The position numbers were made by a program, and so were the translations under genes. A model generated the notes under the pieces. That model was not told the DNA's origin. It worked only from the letters and a program-made list of their open reading frames with translations, and ran no database searches. 64,000 bases of DNA from Cercis canadensis (Eukaryota > Streptophyta > Magnoliopsida > Fabales > Fabaceae), in contig QAOA01000378.1 in the NCBI GenBank assembly GCA_003255065.1, positions 83,002 through 147,001 on the forward strand, in the 5' to 3' direction. Of the stretch, positions 25,736 through 45,672 are shown in pieces (within the stretch, counting starts at the first letter, position 1; each line of letters opens with the position of its first letter).

Positions 25736-26739
25736 AGGCGTAACAAAAATATAATAAATAAAAAGCCATATGAATGGCCTAATTAAGTACAAAAGATAAA
25801 AGAAGAAACATCATATCTGTTTAAAGTAAAGAAACTTTTTATTAGTTTATTTTTTCTCTCACTTTTCAGTTAATTTTTTTTTTTTTTGCATTATATGCGT
25901 AAATTTCTAATTTTCCTTTTTGTATAATGTGGTTATTATCAATATAAATAGTGATTATTTATAGTGAATTAGTTATTAACTACAGATTGTTGACCCATAT
26001 TCTATGCTATATTATGTAATGTGCAACCTGATTCTCAGTGAAGACTGAATTTAATATTTGTTCACAATATCCAAAATTTTCTCCACCTTAACCAATGAAT
26101 GATGGTATAGTCATCATGATAATAGATGTGGTCATCATCTTAACCACATAAGTGATTGATTCTACACGTTCTTTTTTTTTTTTTTTTTTAAATTGTGTCA
26201 AACCGGTATAGTTTGTATAATATAAATTTTAATGAATGCTTTAAATTTTTTTCATTATAACTCATATAAATTTAATAAAATTTAGATTATATCAACTATG
26301 TCAATATGATACAATTTAAATTAAAATAATGTAAAAAATTACTTAACGTTACATTATGTCATGTTAAAGTAGTATAGGCTAGCAAGACCCTAACGATAGA
26401 CACAAAACTATTAGAATTATTAAGATTTTAAAGTGTGATGATTATGTAATCCTTAATGATAAAAATATACTCACTTGGGCAAATAAAAATGATAAAATTA
26501 TGCATATAATAAAAAAAGGCACTTAAATAAAAAGAGGTAATACAAAATAAACAAACAATAAATATTCTTTTATTTTAGGAACCTATCAATAATTTTCTCC
26601 TTACTCTTATATTTGCTAAGAAATATCATACTTATTATTATTATTATTACTATAATTTATTCTTACTTAATAGTAAATGCCAACTTCTTTTTTTACTTTG
26701 ACTACTAAATTGCATTTGATTTTTTTAAAAAAAGAATAG

Positions 26740-27215
26740 TCTTCGAAAGAAAACATGGAGTCGCTACCAATTCTATTAAAAAAATAGGAAACAATTGGAA
26801 AACTTTTTTTTTTTAATTTTAAAAGTGGTTTGTGAACCAGAGATGATTCGCGGGTCAGTTTGTGTGTGGAGAAGATGTTAGGCACCCCACAACATCCGTT
26901 CAGAGAACAGTTACCCGAAATTAATTGTGCGAACATAAATATGACAAAAAAATATATTTTATTTACCCAAAATAATAAATATATTACAGGAATATTTGAC
27001 AAAAGTAAAGAAAGAAAATTTGAACATGTGATGCATGATTTCTCTATCGATACCTAAATCATTCGCCCCTTTCATTGCATAAAGCGACTGTCCGGGGGTG
27101 GTGCTACCTTCACCTAGGTCGGATAGAGAAATGTATCCCATATAGGACTGACTCGTCCTATCATCCCATGATAAGTGAAAGGGGCCTGCGGATACTATGC
27201 AACACATATATTTTT
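26740..27215 (+). mobile_element. Ogre/Tat-like LTR retrotransposon fragment, copy 1
   Basis: The sequence carries the order typical of Tat/Ogre Ty3-type LTR ends in plants: catggagtcgctacc (26754), then ggtttgtgaaccagagatg (26826), gtcagtttgtgtgtgg, and gatgttaggcaccccacaac (26874). A second conserved part follows at 27065-27190 (cctaggtcggatagagaaat). No gag-pol sequence is present. This is recognition by motif order, not by a search. Confidence 0.5.
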
Positions 27216-28019
27216 TTATATGTAGTGCAAATGTATGATTTTAAGTATTACAATACTTGTCTTGGGGATAATTATATTCAAAAAAATAAAGTAAGATAAA
27301 TAAAATTCTCTTGCTCCTAGCTTGCAGCAAAGCCTTCTCGAGGAAAGCCCTCCAACTTGCCCACTACCACAATCATTCTCAGTCATATGTCAAGTTGCTC
27401 AAAGAAACACCAAATACAAGTTAAAAGATTCACAACTAAATATCATTATCTTAAGTATATCTCATGCCTCAATCATACAAGAAGTATCCCAAATGACACC
27501 TAATAAACAATGACTACAATTTGGAGAATTCAATAACCTAATAATTATTTCAAATTGAACTCAAAAATAAATTTAAGACAAACGCCAAAAAATAAGACTA
27601 CCAATCAGCTTCACGTAGGAAAATGCAGAAATTACCAAATTGAATTTTCGACAGCTCCTATGCAATGCTTAGAACCAAGCTAAAACTCACAAAAATGGAA
27701 TAATGAAGAATCAAGAAAAGATCACTTAGGCATAATCTAAAACTGCCGCATTCAAATTAGAACTGGAAGCAGTGGAAAAATAAAAAAAAATTCTAAAATT
27801 TGTACACATCAAGAGGACACATCTTACGGTTCTATCAAGCCAAAATATGTTAAATTCTAAGCTCTGTAGCTCCAAAAAGAATTAAAAGACTAAACACTGC
27901 CAGAGCTGTTTGGCAACTTGACAGCACAGAAAATACAGCTAACTTAAAATGCAAATTGAGATCAAGGGAGACATACAAAAAATTAAAAATTACACACATC
28001 AAAGATACACATCTTATGA

Positions 28020-28825
28020 TTTTAATCAGAGCCGTGATTACTGGTATCTTAATTTTAGCCTCATTATCTCAGAGATTGTTAAATATTCAAAGTTAGAAAT
28101 CGTTAGTCTTGCATACAAATAAACCAAGTGAATCTATTCCAGATTGATTGGAGCAACATGAAAATCTACAACACATGAATCTTTCCAATAATCTAAAACT
28201 TTGGGGAATTTATCTTCTTTGACTCAATTAGATTGAATGGAAGTCTTCCAAAAATTAAGTCTTGGACAACTCTTTAACATAAAAATATTGGATGTTGCAC
28301 ACATTTCCTTGATAGGTGTCATGTCTGAAATGAATTAAGCATTGGACAGCTCTTTAACTAAGAAATATTGGATGTTGTACACACTTCTTTGAGAGGTGTT
28401 GTGTCTGAAATGAATTTTTGTCAACAAATTTTTGTCAACAAGTTATAGTTGCATTCACCAGCCCTGTTCTTTCATTTTGATCCCCACTGGGTTCCTTCTT
28501 TTATCAAGTATCAATCTTTTCATTTTAAAAAGATAATGCTTCTTTGAGAGGTGTTGTGTCTGAAATGAACTTTTGTCAACAAGGTATACTTGCATTCACC
28601 AGCCCTGTCCTTTCATTTTGATCCCCAAATTGCACGCTCCATGGGTGTAGTCAAATTATTGCATGCTTTTACCCCTTTTTTTGTTTGTTGGTTTAGAAAG
28701 ATAACTAAAAGCTTTGCAAGCCTCTAGGAAAGCAAACGCAAGAAAAATTATCTTTTCATTTTAAAAAGACTATGGATACCTTTTAGAGAGATTCTCTATT
28801 CACGGTCTTTCCACTAGCTTCATGA
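28020..28825 (+). pseudogene. LRR receptor-like protein pseudogene fragment, copy B
   Basis: This is a second copy of the degenerate RLP segment, with the same LRR debris as 25119-25735. Stops occur in every frame. It has gained internal duplications: the segment beginning gaggtgttgtgtctgaaatga occurs at 28391 and again at 28548. Confidence 0.75.
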
Positions 28826-28965
28826 TGTACGCGTAACAAAAATATAATAAATAAAAAGCCATATGAATGGCCTAATTAATTCCAAAAGATAAAAGAAGAA
28901 ACATCATATCTGTTTAAAGTAAAGAAACATTTTATTAGTTTGTTTTTTGTCTCTCTTTTCAGTTA

Positions 28966-29020
<55 letters not shown>

Positions 29021-29509
29021 NTTTAAATTTTTTTCATTATAACTCATATAAATTTAATAAAATTTAGATTATATCAACTATGTCAGTATGATACAATTAA
29101 ATTAAAATAATGTAAAAAATTACTTAACGTTACATTTTGTCATATTGAAGTAGTATAGGCTAGCAAGACCCTAACGACAGACACAAAACTATTAGAATTA
29201 TTAAGATTTTAAAGTGTGATGATTATGTAATCCTTAATGATAAAAATATACTCAATTGGGCAAATAAAAATGATAAAATTATGCATATAATAAAAAAAGG
29301 CACTTATCTAAAAAGAGGTAATACAAAATAAACAAATAATAAATATTATTTTATTTTAGGAACCTATCAATAATTTTCTCCTTACTCTTATATTTGCTAA
29401 GAAATATCATACTTATTATTATTATTACTATAATTTATTCTTACTTAATAGTAAATGCCAACATCTTTTTTTACTTTGACTACTAAATTGCATTTGATTT
29501 AAAAAAAAA

Positions 29510-29985
29510 AAAAGAATAGTTTTCCAAAGAAAACTTGGAGTCGCCACAAATTCTATTAAAAAAATGAGAAATAATTGAAAAACTCTTTTTTTTTTATTTT
29601 AAAAATGGTTTGTGAACCAGAAATGGTTTGGGAGTCAATTTGTGTGTGGAGAAGGTGTTAGGCATCCCACAACACCCGTTCAGAGAACAGTTACTCGAAA
29701 TTAATTGTGCGAACATAAATATGGAAAAAATGTATTTTATTTACCCAAAATAATACATATATTACAGGAATATCTGACAAAAGTAAATAAGAAAATTTGA
29801 ACATGTGATGCATGATTTCTCTACCAATACCTAAATCATTCAACCACTTCATCACATAAAGTGATCGTCCGGGGATGATGCTACCTTCACCTAGGTCGGA
29901 TAGAGAAATGCATCCCATATAGGACTGACTCGCTTTATCCTCCCATGATAAGTGAAGGGGCATGCAGATACTATGCGACACAGAT
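29510..29985 (+). mobile_element. Ogre/Tat-like LTR retrotransposon fragment, copy 2
   Basis: This is the copy of 26740-27215 within tandem unit B. It contains cttggagtcgccacaaat (29535), ggtttgtgaaccagaaatgg (29608) and aggtgttaggcatcccacaac (29653). It differs by scattered substitutions and by the poly(T) stretch at 29988-30007. Confidence 0.5.
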
Positions 29986-30819
29986 ATTTTTTTTTTTTTT
30001 TTTTTTTATATGTAGTGCAAATGTATGATTTTAAGAATTACAATACTTGTCTCGGAGAAAAGGACTTTAATTAAATTCAAAAAAATAAAGTAAGATAAAT
30101 AAAATTCTCTTGCTCCTAGCTTGCAGCTAAGCCTTCTTGAGGAAAGCCCTCCAACTTGCCCACAACCACAATCATTCTTAGTCATATGTCAAGTTGCTCA
30201 AGGAAACACCAAATACAAGTTAAAAGATTCACAACTAAATATCATTATCTTAAGTATATCTCATGCCTCAATCATACAAGAAGTATCCCAAATAACACCC
30301 AATAAACAATGACTACAACTTGGAGAATTCAATAACCCAATAATTATTTCAAATTTAACTCAAAAATGAATTTAAGACAAATGCCCAAAAATAAGACTAC
30401 CATTCAGCTTCACGTAGGAAAATGCAGAAATTACCAAATTGAATTTTCAACAACTCCTATGCAATGCTTAGAACCAAGCTAAAACTCACAAAAATGGAAT
30501 AATGAAGAATCAATAAAAGATCACTTAGGCATAATCCAAAACTGCCGTATTCAAATTAGAACTGCAAGTAGTGGAAAAATAAAAAAAAATTCTAAAATTT
30601 GTACACATCAAGAGGACACATCTAATGGTTCTATTAAGATAAAATATGTTAAATTCTAAGCTCAGTAGTTCCAGAAAGAATTAAAAGACTAAACGCTACT
30701 AGAGCTGTTTGATAACTTGATAGCACAGAAAACACAACTAAATTAAAATGCAAACTGAGATCAGGGGATACATGCAAAAAATTAAAAATTTACACATAAA
30801 AAATGCACATCTTACAGTT

Positions 30820-31800
30820 TTAATCAGAGACGTGATTACTGGTATCTTAATTTTAGCCTCATTATCTCAGAGGTTGTTAAATCTTCAAAGTTAGAAATCA
30901 TTGGTCTTACATACGAATAAACCAAGTGAATCTATTCTAGATTGATTGGAGCAACATGAAAATCTATAACAGATGAATCTTTCCAATAATCTAAGACTTC
31001 AGGGAGTCTATCTTCTTTGACTCAATTAGGTTGAATGGAAGTCTTCCAAAAAATAAGTCTTGGACAACTCTTTAACATAAAAATATTGGATGTTGCACAC
31101 ATTTCCTTGACAGGTGTCATGTCTGAAATGAATTAAGCCTTGGACAGCTCTTTAACTAAGAAATATTGGATGTTGTACACACTTCTTTGAGAGGTGTTGT
31201 GTCTGAAATGAATTTTTGTCAACAAGTTATAGTTGCATTCACGAGCCCTGTCCTTTCATTTTGACCCCCAAATTGCACGCTCCATGGGTATAGTCAAGTT
31301 ATTGCATGCTTTTACGCCTTTTTTTGTTTGTTGGTTTAGAAAGATAACTAAAAGCTTTGCAAGGCTCTAGGAAAGCAAACGCAAGATGAAATGAACTTTT
31401 GTCAACAAGTTATAGTTGCATTCACCAGACCTGTCCTTTCATTTTGATCCCCACTGGGTTCCTTCTTTTATAAAGTATCAATCTTTTCATTTAAAAAGAT
31501 AATGCTTCTTTGAGAGATGTTGTGTCTGAAATGAACTTTTGTCAACAAGTTATAGTTGCATTCACAAGCGCCGTCCTTTCATTTTGATCCCCAAATTGCA
31601 CCCTCCATGGGTATAGTCAAATTATTGCATGCTTTTACGCCTTTTCTTGTTTGTTGGTTTAGAAAGATAACTAAAAGCTTAGCAACCCTCCAGGAAAGCA
31701 AACGCAAGAGAAATTATCTTTTCATTTTGAAAAGACTATGGATACCTTTTAGAGAGATTCTCTATTCACAGTCTTTCCACTAGCTTCGTGATACACGCGT
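30820..31800 (+). pseudogene. LRR receptor-like protein pseudogene fragment, copy C
   Basis: This is the third copy of the degenerate RLP segment. The short block with gtgtctgaaatgaa and tttgtcaacaagttatagtt occurs three times (near 31200, 31386 and 31525), a further local amplification relative to copies A and B. It is non-coding by stops and frameshifts. Confidence 0.75.
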
Positions 31801-32317
31801 AACAAAAATATAATAAATAACTACACCCATATTCTATGCTATATTATGTAATGTGCAACCTGATTTTCAATGAAGACTGAATTTGATAATATTTGTTCAA
31901 AATGACCAATTTGTTCTCCACCTTAACCAATGAATGAGGGTCTAGTCATCATGATAATAGATGTGGTCATCATATTACAAAAAAAAAAAAAAAAAGGATG
32001 CTTTTAGGCTTACTTCTAATCTTAAATATAAGATAAAAGATTGTGACAAGCATATTGTTGTAATTTGTTATTTAATGGATTGACTATGTTGTTTGTGTCT
32101 AAGGGAAAAAAAAAAAAAAAAAAAAATGATATTAGCTTTTATAGTATGTTTATATGAAAGTGAAATGGATTTATTGAAATTTCTATCATTTCATTTATCA
32201 TCTATATTATATAGTACAATACTAAACTGATGAAACTTAGTTATAACGTTGGATTTACAATAATGTACGAAATGGAGTTAAGGTCATCAATTTTCTAATT
32301 CCACCAGTCCTCTCCTT

Positions 32318-32535
32318 CTAGTGAGTAGTGATTACTCCATTTAGTGTTCAAAGAATATAAATTGTTCATTAAACACCACTTATTCATTTTTCAAAAAGGT
32401 TGTTGCTCTTCACGCTGCCATTAAATGGCTTTCTTAATACTAGTGAGTAATGAATACTCTCTTTAGTTTTCAAAGGATATAAATTGTTCATTAAACACCA
32501 CTTATTCATTTTTCAAAAAAATTGCTGCTCTTCTT
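32318..32535. repeat. Tandem duplication, period about 122 bp
   Basis: Copies begin ctagtgagta at 32318 and 32440. Both contain ataaattgttcattaaacac and cacttattcatttttcaaaa. Confidence 0.8.
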
Positions 32536-32969
32536 TTTGGAAATAAGAACCTATTACATGATACCTTTAACATGGAAGCTTCCAATGTATGAACTGTTAA
32601 TATTCGCATAAACCAGTACTAGCTATATAAATAGCAGCTATACTTAAGCCTAGTGCTAATATCTCCTTCATTTTTAGCGGAACTGCTGAAAACTATGAAG
32701 CTAACTCTCCTTTAACTTTGTTATTTAGGGTATAACAATTACAAATTGATGGTGAGTCTCCCTAATCAATTAGATGCTTAAATGGAAGGACAACAAATGG
32801 GAGTTAGATTTTTATATTAAAATAAGAGTTTGTTATTGTAGGGTGTTAAAATTTGACATAAAATATCTAATAGTATTAGATGTAGGTACCTCCCACGTTG
32901 ATGAGAAATTATCAAAATATCTTTAATATTATATACTTATTTTGTTTATATAATATTATTATTATATAG

Positions 32970-33130
32970 TTTTTCTAATATTTTTGATATTTATGTAGTA
33001 TGTCATACTACAGGAGAATATTTATTGTGTGATTGACATATGTATAAGTCAATTATTTTTAAGTTTTTTTGAAAAAATAAGATACATTATATTTATATTC
33101 AATAAAATATAAAAATTACGTATGCTTGCT
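32970..33130 (+). repeat. Dispersed AT-rich repeat, copy near 33.0 kb
   Basis: The words atttatattcaataaaat and ataaaaattacgtatg appear here (about 33090-33125) and again at 63945-63990. A reverse-complement relative lies at 14690-14760 and a partial plus-strand one at 15290-15370. This suggests a small dispersed non-autonomous element. Confidence 0.55.
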
Positions 33131-33608
33131 ATGTTAGTATAGTATGACATATTCATGTGGTATCATAAAATTTTCATATTATTATATATAAATTAAATTA
33201 TTATTTTATTTATATATGTGATTATCCTAATTAAATATAATTTTTTTTTTTTAAAAAAAAATACTGCCTAACATTTCACACTACCTGATCGGCTGCCCCG
33301 TTAACCTAAAGGGGGGGAAATAGAAACAAAGGGGTTGGAATTGGATAGTTATCCGTTGCAAAGCATGGCTTCAATTCCTCGACAGCTCTTCCTTCCTCTA
33401 CAGATGACCGTCACTAGTCACTACTACTCCTGAGTTCTGAGAAACCTCCCAAGAGTGCAAGCGCTCTCAGCTTTCTTGAGTTCTGAGCTCTCAACTCGTT
33501 TGCTCCTCCTAGAAATTGGGATTCGAATTCTATTTCACAAATGTCCCATATAATCTTAGGTTCTCAGCTGTGACGAATCATAGTTGCTGATTTTGGGTAT
33601 CTGATTGA

Positions 33609-41457
<7,849 letters not shown>

Positions 41458-43537
41458 ACACTGATCTTAGGTACATCTCATTATTTAGATAAACCTCTGG
41501 TAACAATCATTATTTTGCTAATTTGGGTGAGGATTGAGTAATCTGGCATTTTACTCGCTGTGGTGGGTAAAAGGTCGAGTCAGGTTATAGTTTTACTTCT
41601 GAAATATTGAACCCAGCTCAACTGCCTCAACATACTTTGAGTAATGGTGGTTCACAAATCTGTCTGGAGATTTTTTTGGAAACATGGCATTCCCACAATT
41701 TGTCACAAAAAATGACAGTATTCTTTTGGAAGGCTATCCATGGAGGGTTAGCGGTTAGAGAACAACTTCAGAAGAGGGGTATGGTGTCGTAGAATGTTTA
41801 TTGTCCCATGTGCAATGAAGACAAGTTTGTGATTCATGCTATTATGCTTTGGCAAATCCATGGTATTTCAGAACCAATCTCACCCTCCCTTTTTTACTTC
41901 GCAAGTAGAGTGTTAAGCTTTATGGGCATTCCAGAAAGCTGCGTGTAGTTCATATAGTTAGTTTGCGTTTGCATGGCATATATAGAGGTGGGATACATAA
42001 AGAATGTGATCACGTAAGTTAGCAAGCGACTTTAGAGCATATTACATAGGCGTCTAAATTCCTAGTTGTGTTATGTATAACGGGAAAGAGATATATAAAG
42101 AATGTGATCAATGATTATTTTTTTAAAAAAATTGCTGATATGTGATCAATATTGGATTTGAAAGCATTGTACGCGATTGCTTGTTAATTAGTTACTAAAA
42201 TCTTATTTTGAAAAGTGCCAGCTGAAAATGTACTCCAGGCAACCAACAAACTTGACAGAAGCCTGCATCGTTTGCAAACCAATTGAGCTATTTATATAGG
42301 TCTCTTGTTTCAACATGGCATGAAATTCCACACAAGACAAGCGTTGGATGCATGCTATTCTACCACATAAATGCAGCTACATAAAGTTTCAAAGGAAGCT
42401 AGTTTTTCAACCCATTTAAATGCCACCAATATCCATATTGCATGGAGTAAAAAAAATAATAAAAAGAAAGTGGTAGAACACCAGTAGATTTTTATTGGCA
42501 CCATGCCTTATAATATTCATTTATTTCTTGTAACGAACTCACCTCAGCATGGAATTTGTCCTCTAATGCTCAATGGAAAATGGCCATGTCATACTATGGG
42601 TGAGCTTCATGGTGCATCACTGAAATTCAAGTCAGATTTCAACGACTTTATCATGCGTTTCAGACAGATGTATTGGTTTATTGTATATATACAGTAGATG
42701 CAACTGCATTTCACTGTCATAAATGATGAAATTGATTTGTAGCTATGAAGCTGTTTAGCAGTGTATTAATCTCATAATGGATGACTGGTAACTGAAGATT
42801 GAAATTTGATCTTTTGGCATATTGGCATATATACGAAATGAAAAATAGAGGAAATTGCAGTTGATTGATGAGTCTATCAACTTTCGTCTCAAGTAACTAT
42901 TTGGAAACAGACTCAGAATAAAATTACTTTGAATGATATCCTGCAAGTTTGTGCATGGAAATAATTCCTGTTTATTTGTAGAAATACATACTTATCACAT
43001 GACAGACGCAAAACTTTTATGCAGGATAATAGCTTAAGAAAGAAAAACCTAGATTTAATTAGCTATTAATAGACCTCCAGTGACACAATCAAGTGGTCTC
43101 TTGAAAAGCTGGTTAAAAGTGACCCGTGGAAGCATGCACCAAGAACCTACAAAATGCATATTGAGAAATAGTGATTGTAAGGGTAAGTAATTAATACATA
43201 ATTAGTTTTTTTTTTATTAATTCAATTTTTTTTTTAAATTGTTTGATTTATTTTTTTTCTCTAGGATAAAAAAAATCCACAAAAAGTCAAATATGACTAT
43301 TTTGTGTATACATAACTGGTTAATCTCCTAAAGATCCCTTAATTTGACATTATGTGTTGATGAGAATACTTAGAAGTGCTTGCCCTTAGTCAAATAGTAA
43401 TTATACACAAGAGTACTTTAACAACTATATGTTTAGAAGTGTGATAATTACTTATTATTTGAAGAAAGCATATTAGAATTCAATGAAAAATATTAATTAT
43501 ATGGGTCAATTGTATTCTCAATCAAAAGTTTTGCACA
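41458..43537. other. Spacer between the synthetase gene and the RLP pseudogene
   Basis: This contains the 3' UTR of the synthetase gene, the LINE remnant at 41600-41880, and otherwise AT-rich sequence. Open frames at 42503 and 43547 show nothing recognisable in their own frame; the second is antisense to the RLP pseudogene tail. Confidence 0.55.
41600..41880 (+). pseudogene. LINE retrotransposon remnant (zf-RVT region)
   Basis: The plus-strand frame reads LSQKMTVFFWKAIHGGLAV then REQLQKRGMVS, a stop, and in the same register VYCPMCNEDKFVIHAIMLW. This is the layout of the zinc-binding domain after reverse transcriptase in plant L1-type LINEs (PKxxxFxWRxxHGxLxTRxxLxxRG...CPxCxxxxExxxHxxxxC). 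Only this terminal piece survives, with an in-frame TAG at 41790-41792 and no upstream RT. Confidence 0.7.
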
Positions 43538-45672
43538 TTACTTGCCATGCTGGAGACAAGCGAGATTCAACGTAAGATGTTCGTCTTTAAGACTACAAAG
43601 ACTTTTAAGTTTGGTTTTCAATTCATCAAGAAATCTGAAGTAAGCATGCCTCCATGTCCTGTTGAAAAAGAGAGAAGCACAAACTGCCTAAAAGCCTGTG
43701 GCAAACCCTATTCCCATGCCAATATAGAACCATGACAGAAATTCATGTTCATCCTCATTTTGTTCAACTGGTTTTGTGTAGTTGGGTTTTTCTTCATGTG
43801 TGCAGTTCTTTCTAAGTGGAGCTCCACATAGTTCAGGATTGCCAACATAGCTAAGTGCATCAAAACTTTGAAGTTGGGACGTTGTTGGAATTTGGCCAGT
43901 GAAATTGTTGAATGAGAGGTTTAAGAAACTAAGAAAAGACAATCCCGACATGGTCTGAGAAATTTCACCCTTGAGTCCGTTGCTTGAGAGGTCAAGAGCT
44001 TCCAACTCTTTCATCTTCCCAATCTCTTCGGGTATTCTTCCCATCAACTGATTCTGGGATAAGTTCAAGGACTGCAATGCTGTGAGGGTAAATATTTCTG
44101 GAGGTATTGTTTCAATCAAGTTGTTATGAGAAAGATCAACAATACGTATCAACTCGAGTGCTTTCGCAAGCTAATTTCTGGCCTTTGATAGGTAATTCAA
44201 GATAATATCTAAAGGTGAATGTCCAATCCAAAACATCGATATGGAAGTTGAAATACTGGGTTGAGGTATTGAGGGAAACCAAGGCTGTGATATTATGTAG
44301 GCAGTTGGGTATAGGTCCTGATAATCTATTATCTGCAATATCCAATACTACGAGGGTAGAAAGTTGGCATATCTGTGGGGGTATGTTACTGCCGAATTGA
44401 TTTGATCTCAACAGCAGGACCTTTACACTTTGGCTTATCCAGTATGGTATATTGCCAGAAAACTTATTTTCACCAAGATTAAGAATGCTCAGTTTCTGGT
44501 AATTTTGCAGAGATGGAGTGATATATCCAAATAAGTTGTTCTTGTTTAGATGCAATGACTCAAGATTAGACAATAAACTCATTGATTGGGGAATCATTCC
44601 TGTTAACCTATTGTTGGCCAGGTCAACATGAACCAGAGATTTTCAATTCATCTAACAGTCCGTAAGCCCCACTGATAAACGATTGTGAAAGATGTCCAAC
44701 ACCAACAAATTGCTTTTCCCTTCCATCTTTTGACACGAGAGGAGATAAGGTTCCTGACAAAGAGTTGTTGTTCAATATTAAAATAGTCACGTTTGGTGAT
44801 AATTGAGGGAGCCCTCTTATCAAATTATTATGCCTCAACCATGCGATTCTTGAGTTTAGCAGTACCTTTGACAAGTCTCCACTGATTGAATTGTTCCATA
44901 AACTTATGAATTCAACTTCCGCCACAAAGTTCCAAAATTTATCTTGAGCTTCAGATGAAAATCTTGAGTAGCCGATTTGTAGAGCTTGTAGAGATTTCTG
45001 TGTGTATAGCCATGCAAGAAGTTCAGGATGCACACACTCTAGAAAAATAATTTGAAGTTTAAAAGAAGGAATCCAGTAGGGATCAAAATGAAAGGTTAAG
45101 GCTGGTGAACCCAATAATAGCTCTTTTAAATTAGGGAGTTCGACAAAATTCATTTCAGATATAACACCTGTCAAGGAAGTGTCTGAAACGTCCAAAACCC
45201 GTAAGTTAGAGAGCTGTCCAAGACTTTCTAGAAGACTTCCATTCAAGAGATTAAAGTTGAGAGACAAATCAGTCAAGGATGATAGATTCCCCAAAGTTTT
45301 AGGAATAGGACCATGAAAACAATTTTTGAAAAGATCAAGGTGTTTGTAGATTTTCATGTTGGCCTAACCAATCAGGAATAGGTCCATCTAGTTTATTTTG
45401 AAATAAGCTCAATGATTTCAAATTTCGAAGATTTAACAATGTTTGAGGTAATGGACCTCAGAAAAGATTGGAGCAAAGATCAAGATACCTGAAGTCATCA
45501 CTCATGTTAAACAACCAATTAGGTAACTTATTAAATTAAAAATAGTTTAGGGAAAGATTAAGAACTTGGAGTGAAGTAAAATTGACAAATTTGAGAGTTT
45601 GGTTGATGTCATGAAGTTGACTATCAACCGAGTGTAACTCTAAAAGTGAAGGAAGCATAGTCACTGATTGAA
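43538..45672 (-). pseudogene. LRR receptor-like protein (EIX-receptor type) pseudogene
   Basis: Read from 45672 down to 43538, this is a C-terminal two-thirds of a plant receptor-like protein. It has LRRs (LQVLNLSLNYF, SLTDLSLNFNLLNGSLLESL, LESLHLNKNNLFGYITPSL), the last repeats IVDLSHNNLIETIPPEIF and LNLSFNNFTGQIPTTSQLQS, the cap NPELCGAPLRKNC, an acidic juxtamembrane stretch (VEQNEDEHEF), a membrane helix (WFYIGMGIGFATGF) and the tail FFNRTWRHAYFRFLDELKTK. It is broken by TAA and TGA codons near 45.5 kb, a frame change near 45.35 kb, a frameshift at about 44625, another at about 44155, and a TAG in the membrane segment at about 43689. The signal peptide and first LRRs are missing. Intact relatives bind apoplastic elicitors and signal through co-receptors. 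Confidence 0.92.

Larger units (their letters stand above)
25119..31975 (+). repeat. Large tandem duplication, units of about 2.8-2.9 kb (2.4 copies)
   Basis: Unit A is 25119-28019, unit B 28020-30819 and unit C 30820 to about 31975 (partial). Each begins with cgtgattnctngtat-type sequence. Each then carries the LRR debris including gagcaacatgaaaatctana (near 25265, 28152 and 30951). A and B also contain the LTR-like stretch near 26.7 and 29.5 kb and the A-rich stretch near 27.3 and 30.1 kb. Unit B has lost the segment matching 25870-26230, where a poly(T) run with an N (29021) now lies. Unit C lacks about 150 bp seen in A. Confidence 0.85.

Noticed and set aside
26860-30312. Paired ORFs at 26860-27299 and 29691-30312
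   Set aside because: They are the two copies of the LTR-like fragment translated; the frame is not preserved and both are non-coding.
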